A DNA stretch of 34,223 nt from CAYVQF01 sp964454015 (GTDB lineage Bacteria; Myxococcota_A; Bradymonadia; UBA4248): positions 1 to 34,223 of the forward strand of contig CAYVQF010000058.1 of NCBI GenBank assembly GCA_964454015.1, read 5' to 3'. Below are positions 24,731-31,521 of this stretch, in pieces. The notes beneath the pieces were generated by a model, which saw only the letters and a program-made list of their open reading frames with translations, was not told the origin of the DNA and searched no databases. Positions within the stretch are counted from its first letter, which is position 1. Each line of letters opens with the position of its first letter. The position numbers were made by a program, and so were the translations under genes.

Positions 24731-24929
24731 CGACTGTGAAGGCGCGTTGACAGAGGATGCGCCAGAGAGGTCAGCCCTTGGCCGTGGTGCCTGGCGCTGA
24801 GTCGAGGAGGGAGCCCAATGGGCCGGGCGAGCAGGATGACGAAGTGAGGCGTGGAATGGCTTTTGCCATGGCGCGGCACCCACACGGGCGCGGTCAGCAT
24901 CCCTGACCCCATGCGAGCAGGAGGCGATG

Positions 24930-25940
24930 ATGAAGAAGTGGTATGGTCTGACGGCTTTGGTGGCCTTGGTGGTGCTGACGGGGTGCCCGCCCGAGGATGA
25001 AGGGGGGGGATGGAAGCAGCACGCGGACTATCGCGCCGGGGTGCCGAGCAGCGCCGCGTTGAAGCTCGATGTGCCCAATCAGCAGGGTAGCGGCGGCCTG
25101 ACCCTGGGGGAGACGGCGCCTTTCTACCAGTTGACCTGGGGCGTCTCGGTGCACGTCAACGCCCATGTCTTGGCCATGATGGCCTTGCTCGAGACCATCA
25201 GCCTCTTGCCGCCCACCGAGGTGGGCGATGACTATCGGGTGTGGGGCCCCTCAGAGCCCCAGGGGCTCGAGGCGGTCGCGTGGCGGATGCGGGTGGACAA
25301 ACGCGCCGAGGGGCACTTTGGCTTTGTCCTGGAGGGGGCGCCCAAGGCCGACCCGAGCGCCTTCCAGGCCGTCGTCTCGGGGGAGCACTTCCCGGGCGCG
25401 CAACGCCCCCGGGGCCGTGGCAGCATGACCCTCCACTTCGACCACTACCGCGCCGTGAGCCAGGATCCCTGTCGCGATGGGCGGGTGCAGGTCGCGTGGG
25501 AGGCCACGGCTGAGCTGCGCAGCGTCGAGGTGAGCTGGGAGGCTTACGTCGACACCTGTCGCGACGTGACCTTGACCGACACCACCTACGCCTACGAGCA
25601 GGCGGCGGATCACAGCGGGACCTTCCTCTTCATGGCCCACGACAACATCCACGAGGACGCCGCGCGCCCGGGTCTGGAGACGGTGACCATGCGCAGCCGC
25701 TGGAACGGCGATGGCCTCGGCCGCGCCGACGTGCGTCTGGAGGGCGAGGAGATCGCCGCGGACCTGCAGGCGGCGGGCCTCGAGGCCACCTCGGTGGTGG
25801 CGAGCCAGTGTTGGGATACGCTCTTCCGCTTGACCTTCGCCGACACGGCGCCCGAGGCCCTGCGGCCGCTGGTGGTGCCCCTGCTCGGTGAGGAGGCGGC
25901 CTGCGCGCCCTTCAGCGCCGCGGAATACCCGGCGCTGTGA
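24930..25940 (+). CDS. Lipoprotein of unknown function
   Basis: This protein of about 336 residues has a classic lipoprotein signal ending VVLTGC (near Cys19), followed by PPEDEGGG. The mature part is mixed alpha/beta with several short beta-rich runs and few Cys. I recognise no family. The start is 24930 or 24927, with AGGAGG at 24919-24924; the spacing favours 24930. It converges on the phosphotransacylase gene, and the two stop codons lie in one perfect inverted repeat (25937-25950). The 199 bases upstream hold a TTGACA at 24747-24752 with no good -10. Confidence 0.8.
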   Translation: MKKWYGLTALVALVVLTGCPPEDEGGGWKQHADYRAGVPSSAALKLDVPNQQGSGGLTLGETAPFYQLTWGVSVHVNAHVLAMMALLETISLLPPTEVGDDYRVWGPSEPQGLEAVAWRMRVDKRAEGHFGFVLEGAPKADPSAFQAVVSGEHFPGAQRPRGRGSMTLHFDHYRAVSQDPCRDGRVQVAWEATAELRSVEVSWEAYVDTCRDVTLTDTTYAYEQAADHSGTFLFMAHDNIHEDAARPGLETVTMRSRWNGDGLGRADVRLEGEEIAADLQAAGLEATSVVASQCWDTLFRLTFADTAPEALRPLVVPLLGEEAACAPFSAAEYPAL

Positions 25941-25946
25941 GCGAGC

Positions 25947-26846
25947 TCACGCCGTGGCCGCCACGGCGAGGGCCAGGAGGATGGAGCGCTCCTTGTCGCC
26001 CGCTGAAGAGGCGCGCGAGGCCAAGACGATGGGGCAGGCGCCGCCGAGGATGACGCCGCCGAGCTTGGCTTGGGCGAAGGTCACGAGGCTCTTGGTGAGG
26101 ATGTTGCCGCTGACCATGTCGGGGAGCAACCACAGATCGGTGCGCCCGGCGATGGGGCAGGCGACGCCCTTGATGGCGGCGGCGGCGGGATCCGTGGCGA
26201 TGAAGACGTCCACCGGGCCGGCGCATTCGCAGGGGCCGAGGTCGCCCCGGTGGGCCTCGGCGCAGAGATGGGCGGCGTCGACGCTACAGGGGAGCTTGGG
26301 GGTTTCGACCTCCGTGGCCGAGAGGATGGCCATGGCCGGGCGGTCGAGGCCGAGGCGGCGCAGGGCGGCGAGGGCGTTGTGGGCGATGTCGCGCTTCTCG
26401 GCCAGGCGGGGGTAGGGGTTGAGGCCGGTGTCGGTGAGGAAGAGGAGGCGCGGCTGGCGGGGGATTTCGAGGGCGGCGAGGTGGCTCATGAGGCCGCCGC
26501 GGCGAAAGCCCGTGCTGGCAGAGACGGCGGCGCCCATCAGGGTGGGGGTGTCGACGTGGCCCTTCATGAGGAGGTCGACGGCGCCGCTGGTGGCGGAGGC
26601 CAAAGCGGCGGCAGTGCTCGCCGCGGCGCTGGGGCAGGGGTGCAGGGTAAAGGGGGACAAGTCGACGGCGGCGCGCTCAGCGCTCGCCGCGACGGTCGTG
26701 GGGTCGCCGTAGAGGGTGGCCGTGGCGAGCCCGGCGGCATGGGCGGCGGCGACGGCCGTGAGGCTGGCTGGATCGTCGGCGCCGATGAGGCCGATACGGC
26801 GCTGGGGGCCTTGGGTGAGGCGCTGGGTGAGGGTGGTGAAGTTCAT
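25947..26846 (-). CDS. Phosphate acetyl/butyryltransferase family protein
   Basis: This 299-residue cytoplasmic enzyme of the Pta/Ptb family converts acyl-CoA plus phosphate to acyl phosphate plus CoA. Family features include RRIGLIGADD near the N-terminus, LLMKGHVDTPTLM, GLMSHLAALE, LFLTDTGLNPYP, KRDIAHNALAALRRLG, and the C-terminal DMVSGNILTKSL followed by GGVILGGACPIVLASR. The kinase next to it and the 299-residue length point to butyryl or another short-chain acyl substrate rather than the longer Pta. The start has GAGGAGA upstream and overlaps the kinase stop as ATGA, so translation is coupled. The kinase gene is first in this pair. Confidence 0.92.
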   Translation of the reverse strand: MNFTTLTQRLTQGPQRRIGLIGADDPASLTAVAAAHAAGLATATLYGDPTTVAASAERAAVDLSPFTLHPCPSAAASTAAALASATSGAVDLLMKGHVDTPTLMGAAVSASTGFRRGGLMSHLAALEIPRQPRLLFLTDTGLNPYPRLAEKRDIAHNALAALRRLGLDRPAMAILSATEVETPKLPCSVDAAHLCAEAHRGDLGPCECAGPVDVFIATDPAAAAIKGVACPIAGRTDLWLLPDMVSGNILTKSLVTFAQAKLGGVILGGACPIVLASRASSAGDKERSILLALAVAATA

Positions 26847-27967
26847 CGGCTCTCCTCGTGGCGATCCGTGGGGGCAGGGGCGTCCGCGAGCCAAGGCGGC
26901 GGTGGCGTCTGGGTGAGGGCGCGGGCGGCGCCGCGGGCCAAGGCGCCGGCCTCGTCTTCGACGAAGTCCGGCAGCACCGGCGCGATCCAAGCGAGGTGGT
27001 GGCGGAGGTCGTCGCGCAGGCGTTGGGCTTGGAGGAGGGCGCCGGTGCAGGCGATGAGGTCTACCTGGCCGTCGAGGACGCCGGCGTAGGCGGCGATCTC
27101 TTTCTTGCACTGGTGGAGGAAGGCGCCGTAGAGGAGCTCCGCCGCGGCGTCGCCCGCGGCGGCGGCGGCGAGGAGGGCGGCGAAGTCGTCCGAGCCGCGA
27201 TAGGCGAAGAGGCCGCCGCGGCGCAGCATCTGGGCGTGGAGCTGGGCGAGGTCGGTGTCGGGGGCCTGACAGCGCTCGACCAAGGCGCGCGCCGGGAGGC
27301 TGCCGCAGCGCTGGGCCGAGAAGGGGCCCTCGCCGGAGGAGTCGTTGACGTCGATCATGCGGCCGCGGCGGTGGGCCGAGACGGAGATGCCGCTGCCGAA
27401 GTGGCAGACGATGAGGGAGAGATCCTGGTAGGGGCGGCCGAGGTGGGCGGCGGCGCGCTGGGCGACGTCGCGGAGGCTGAGGGCGTGGGTGAGGCTGCGG
27501 CGGGCGATGTCGGGGTGGCCCGAGAGGCGGGCTTCGGGGATGAGCTCGTCGACGCAGACGGGATCGACCGTGTAGGCCTGGGCGCCGTGGAGCTGGGCGA
27601 GATCGAAGGCCAGGAGGACGCCCAAGAGGCTGGGATGCTCGACCATGAAGTGGCCCGCGACGATGGCGTCGACGCTGTGGGCGTCGATGCGGTAGACGCC
27701 GCCCGTCATGGGGCGGATGGGGCCGCCGCGGCCGCAGAAGGCCTGGACCTGGTCGAGGGAGAGGTGGTGGCGCTGGCAGGCGTCGATGAGGTGCTGGCGG
27801 CGCCAGGCGCGTTGGGCGATGACCGAGGGGAAGGCGCTGAGGTCGGCGTGGTCGTGGCGGAGGTTCTCGTGCCAGGTGGCGTCGAGGGTGTCGTTGAGGG
27901 TGAAGCAGGCGATTTTGGTGGAGGTGGCGCCGGGGTTGATGGTGAGGAGGGTGGTGCTGTGGGGCAT
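26843..27967 (-). CDS. buk: Butyrate kinase-like acyl kinase
   Basis: This 374-residue enzyme of the acetate/butyrate kinase (ASKHA) family makes ATP from an acyl phosphate. The phosphate-binding motif is NPGATSTK at residues 11-18 (Ala14 where Ser is usual). GRGGPIRP, a DPVCVDEL segment, HFGSGISVSAHRRGRMIDVND, and CTGALL near the C-terminus all fit butyrate kinase. Known members pair with phosphotransbutyrylase in butyrate or branched-chain acid formation or use. The frame is open upstream to 28201; 27967 gives the family start (MPHSTTLLTI) with AGGA upstream. No butyryl-CoA pathway gene lies in the window, so the direction and the true acyl group are unknown. Confidence 0.9.
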   Translation of the reverse strand: MPHSTTLLTINPGATSTKIACFTLNDTLDATWHENLRHDHADLSAFPSVIAQRAWRRQHLIDACQRHHLSLDQVQAFCGRGGPIRPMTGGVYRIDAHSVDAIVAGHFMVEHPSLLGVLLAFDLAQLHGAQAYTVDPVCVDELIPEARLSGHPDIARRSLTHALSLRDVAQRAAAHLGRPYQDLSLIVCHFGSGISVSAHRRGRMIDVNDSSGEGPFSAQRCGSLPARALVERCQAPDTDLAQLHAQMLRRGGLFAYRGSDDFAALLAAAAAGDAAAELLYGAFLHQCKKEIAAYAGVLDGQVDLIACTGALLQAQRLRDDLRHHLAWIAPVLPDFVEDEAGALARGAARALTQTPPPPWLADAPAPTDRHEESR

Positions 27968-28289
27968 GGGGGCGGTCCTGGTGGGTGGGTCGCGGTGGCC
28001 GCGCGACGTGCGTTTGGTTGACGATGCCGAATTTTGGGTCTGGCGTGAAGGGGTCGGGTGTGGCGGTGGGCGCTGGGGCCGGGGCGCGGGGGAGAGCGTG
28101 TTATGCGGAATGCGTATATGTATTGTCGCTGTGCGTTTGTGGACATATTTTCGGTGGTTGCCGTCTTGGTGATGGCTGGAAAAGTTAGCGCATATAAACA
28201 AATTTTGTGCATGTGTGGGGTTGGCATGTCTTTATCGTTCGTGCGTATGACGTTCGCAAGTGGACTCAGCCGCACGAGGAGAACAAGCC
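27968..28289. promoter_or_regulatory. AT-rich divergent intergenic region
   Basis: This stretch separates the butyrate kinase gene (leftward) from the VIT/vWA gene (rightward) and should hold both promoters. Positions 28090-28260 are clearly richer in A and T than the surroundings. TATAAA at 28193-28198 is a good -10 for the rightward gene; the best -35 (TTGGTG, 28166-28171) is 21 bases away, so it is weak. Leftward candidates are less clear. No small gene with a believable start was found here. Confidence 0.45.
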
Positions 28290-31200
28290 ATGCAACGCCG
28301 TCACGTCGTGGTCATCGTTGGGATCTTGGTCGCATTGATCGTCGTCGCCGCGGCGCTGGGGTGGGGGCGCGCTGGCGCGGGGCCCGAGGGAGTGGCCGCA
28401 TTGCGGCCCGAGGTTTCGGCGCCGGTGTTGGCGGTGCGCGCCGAGGAGGAGGTGCGCTCCTTGGCGATGGAGCGTGAGTTTGCGGCGCTGGCGGCGACGG
28501 GCTTGGAGATGAACGACACGCCGTCGGTGGCGGCGCCCCCGCGGACTTGGCAGGCGTCGTCCTTGCCCAACCACAGCGTGCGTCTGTCCGTGGGTGAGGA
28601 TGAGGAGCTGCCCTTGGAGGCGGTGACGGCGTCGGTGCACATCGATGGATTTCGGGCGCGGGTGCGCTTGGACTTGGCCTTTTACAACCCGCATCGGTGG
28701 TCTCTCGAGGGGGTGTTGCGCCTGCGTCTGCCCGAGGGTGCGTCACCGCACGCTTTGGCCTTTGGCGGGATCGCGGCGACCTTTGCCGGTTGGGGTGAAG
28801 CGGATGGGGCCGAGTCGGGTGCGCACGCCTTTGGGGGGTGGATCCCAGAGCTGGGTGCCGGTGACGCGGGTGGTCTGGAGGTGCGCGAGGCGAAGATGGT
28901 GCAGCGGGTGCCGGCGGCGCGGGTCTTTCGGGACACGGTGGCGCAGCGGGTCGATCCGGCGCTGATGGCGTGGAGTGGGCCGTCGATTTTTACGACGCGG
29001 GTGTACCCGTTGGAGCCGGAGCAGATGCACTTGGTGCGCTTGGTCTACGACGTGGATTTGGCGCACGAAGCGGGTGGGCTGACCTACCGTTTGGAGTTGC
29101 CGGCGGCGCGGCAGGTGCGCGAGGCCGAGGTGGTGGTGCAGCGGGTGGCGGGGGCGGCGGTGGCCGTGGCGCCGCAGGGGGTGCGCCAGCGCGGGGAGGC
29201 GGAGGATCGCTATCGTTACGCCGAGGCGCCCGAGCGGATCGAGGTGCGGCAGCACTTGCCTGGCGGGGTGGTGTTGGCGGGAGGCTTGGCCGGGAGCGGG
29301 GATTATTTCAGCGTGGACTTCGAGCCCGACTTGGCGCCGAGGGCGGTGAGCGGGAGCAGCCAGGCGGTGTTTTTGGTGGACACGTCGTTGAGCGCCTCGC
29401 CCGAGGCTTTTGGGCTATGGCTGGCGCTGTTGGCGGCGATCTTGGAGGAGAACCGGGCGCCAGCGGGGAGCGGCATCGAGGCTTTTGCCGTGGCCTTCTT
29501 CGACGTGGACGTCCACTGGTGGCGGCCGGCCTTCGTGGCGAACACGCCGGAACAGGTGGCGGCTTTGTTGGCCTATGCCGAGGGCTTGTCGTTGGAGGGA
29601 GCCACGGACCTGGGGCGTGCCCTGCGCGCCGGCGCGCAGCCGGCGTGGCTGGGTGCGGAGGACGTGGCGGCGTGGGATCTGTTCTTGTTGTCTGATGGGC
29701 ACGCCACCTGGGGGGAGGACGATCCGTGGGCGCTGGCGGCGGCGGTGACCTCGCCGCAGGTGGCAGCGCTCTATGCCTATGAGGGTGGGGCGCAGCGGAC
29801 GGATCGGGCCCTGTTGCAGCGTCTGGTGCGGGCCGGGGGCGGGGCGCTGTTCAGCTTGCGGGCGGCCGAGGGGGTGGCGGCGGCGGCGCGGGCGCACCAG
29901 CACCGTCCGTACCCGGTGTTGGGGGTGAGCGTCGAGGGGGGGCACGATCTGCTCCTGCATGGGGATCCGGCGGCGCTGTACCCGGGGCAGCGGCTGCGCT
30001 TGAGTGGGCGGGGTCGCCCGGCGCCGGGGGCGGTATTGCGCCTGCACTTGGTTGGGGCCACGGGTGAGTCGCGCCAGGATTGGACCTTGGCCTTGGGCCA
30101 GGTGGTGAGCTCGGGGACGGCGCCGCGGCTCTTTGGCGAAGAGGCGCTGCGTCGCTTGGAGCCCTTTGGGGGGCACAGCGCGGCGTGGTGTCAGCCTCTG
30201 GCGCGCCACTTTCGGGTGGTGGGGCGCAGCGCTTCCTTGTTGATGTTGGAGACCGAGGAGGAGTATGCGCCCTTCGCCCTCGACCCCGAGGGCGACGCGG
30301 CGCTGGCGCGGACGCTGGAGGTGGGGCAGGCCGAGGCGACGGCCCAGGCGGCGCTGGCGGCGCTGTTGAGCGATGCCAAGGGGCGTTTCGTGGCGCGTTT
30401 CGAGGCGCTCACGGCGCCCGAGTCGGGGCTGCACTTTTATCCGCGGGAAGACTTCCTCGCCCTGGTGGCGGCGATGGACGGCGAGGCCTTCGCTGCGGTG
30501 CCGCCCGGTCTGGGGCGGGCGCCGCGCCGCCTGTGGGAGGTGCCAGCGGCCTATGTGGCCATGCTCGCCGGGGAAGAGCTCGATCACCGGGTGCTCTTGA
30601 GTGAGGTGGCGCGCTTGGCTGAGGCTGGCGACGCGGCGGCGGCGCTGCGGGCCTATTCCTCCCTGGTGGAGCGCCGCTCGGGCGACGCCGTGGTGGGGCG
30701 TGAGCTGGCCTACTTTGCGATCCAGGCTGGCTGGGCCGCCGAGGCGGTGCCGCTGTTGTGGCGGGTGCAGGCCGCGCGCCCCTGGGAAGCCCAGACCTAT
30801 CACCTCCTCGGCTTGGCCCTGGCAGGCGCTGAGCAGACGTCTCTGGCGCTGGTGGCCTTCGAGTGGGCCATGGCGGGGCGCTGGGATAGCCGCTTTGGCG
30901 ATTTTCGCAGCGTGGTGCGCATGGATTACGGACGCTTTCTGCGCACTCAGTTGCTCGTCGCTGAAGGTGTCTCGGCAGAGGTGCGGGCCTACGGCGTGGC
31001 GCGGCTGGCTGAATTGGAGGCTGAGCACGGCGCTGCCACGGGTGGCTTGGTGGTGACCTTGACCTGGAATACGGACAACACCGATGTGGACCTGCACGTC
31101 ATCGAGCCGAGCGGGACCGAGGTCTACTACCGGCAGCCCAAGAGCGCCTCGGGCGGGGCGCTGACCAAGGACGTGACCGATGGTTATGGGCCGGAGATGT

Positions 31201-31406
31201 ATGTACACCCCACGCCTGAGCGCGGGTCTTACCGGGTGCAGGCCAAGTATTTCTCTGCCGATGCGGGCCGTCTGTCGACGCGGACCCAGGTCTTGGTGAC
31301 CATTTACCAGCACCTGGGCCAGGCCGACGAGCAGGTGATACGGGTGCAGGTGCCGCTGGAGGGGCAGGCCGAGGTTCAGGAGGTGGCCTCGGTGGTGTGG
31401 CCGTGA
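28290..31406 (+). CDS. VIT-vWA-TPR-DUF2135 membrane-anchored protein
   Basis: This 1038-residue protein has one N-terminal transmembrane anchor (about 5-25), so the bulk is probably periplasmic. Domains in order: VIT-like (about 90-250; VHIDGFRARVRLDLAFYNP); vWA (about 358-500) with MIDAS residues DTSLS (Asp364), GATD and LSDGHATW; a beta-rich segment; TPR-like helices (about 769-890; RELAYFAIQAGWAAEAVPLL); and a C-terminal YfaP/DUF2135 domain (about 917-1025; TWNTDNTDVDLHVIEPSG, then GPEMYVHP). The MIDAS implies metal-dependent protein binding. The start at 28290 has CGAGGAG upstream; a GTG at 28260 is the alternative. In other bacteria DUF2135 and vWA proteins occur as separate neighbouring genes, so this is a fusion. 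The ligand is unknown. Confidence 0.88.
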   Translation: MQRRHVVVIVGILVALIVVAAALGWGRAGAGPEGVAALRPEVSAPVLAVRAEEEVRSLAMEREFAALAATGLEMNDTPSVAAPPRTWQASSLPNHSVRLSVGEDEELPLEAVTASVHIDGFRARVRLDLAFYNPHRWSLEGVLRLRLPEGASPHALAFGGIAATFAGWGEADGAESGAHAFGGWIPELGAGDAGGLEVREAKMVQRVPAARVFRDTVAQRVDPALMAWSGPSIFTTRVYPLEPEQMHLVRLVYDVDLAHEAGGLTYRLELPAARQVREAEVVVQRVAGAAVAVAPQGVRQRGEAEDRYRYAEAPERIEVRQHLPGGVVLAGGLAGSGDYFSVDFEPDLAPRAVSGSSQAVFLVDTSLSASPEAFGLWLALLAAILEENRAPAGSGIEAFAVAFFDVDVHWWRPAFVANTPEQVAALLAYAEGLSLEGATDLGRALRAGAQPAWLGAEDVAAWDLFLLSDGHATWGEDDPWALAAAVTSPQVAALYAYEGGAQRTDRALLQRLVRAGGGALFSLRAAEGVAAAARAHQHRPYPVLGVSVEGGHDLLLHGDPAALYPGQRLRLSGRGRPAPGAVLRLHLVGATGESRQDWTLALGQVVSSGTAPRLFGEEALRRLEPFGGHSAAWCQPLARHFRVVGRSASLLMLETEEEYAPFALDPEGDAALARTLEVGQAEATAQAALAALLSDAKGRFVARFEALTAPESGLHFYPREDFLALVAAMDGEAFAAVPPGLGRAPRRLWEVPAAYVAMLAGEELDHRVLLSEVARLAEAGDAAAALRAYSSLVERRSGDAVVGRELAYFAIQAGWAAEAVPLLWRVQAARPWEAQTYHLLGLALAGAEQTSLALVAFEWAMAGRWDSRFGDFRSVVRMDYGRFLRTQLLVAEGVSAEVRAYGVARLAELEAEHGAATGGLVVTLTWNTDNTDVDLHVIEPSGTEVYYRQPKSASGGALTKDVTDGYGPEMYVHPTPERGSYRVQAKYFSADAGRLSTRTQVLVTIYQHLGQADEQVIRVQVPLEGQAEVQEVASVVWP

Positions 31407-31521
31407 TGACGACGGTTGGAATACACGCATGGCGCGCGAATCTACCTCGGGTGGAGAGAATCTGATAAAGTGGGGAGGTTGGGCGTGGGATGTGGATCTT
31501 TTTGACGACCCGAGGTGAGCG

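Noticed and set aside
26858..28021. Plus-strand open frame opposite the butyrate kinase
   Set aside because: Gly/Ala/Glu-rich shadow; the minus strand carries complete kinase motifs.
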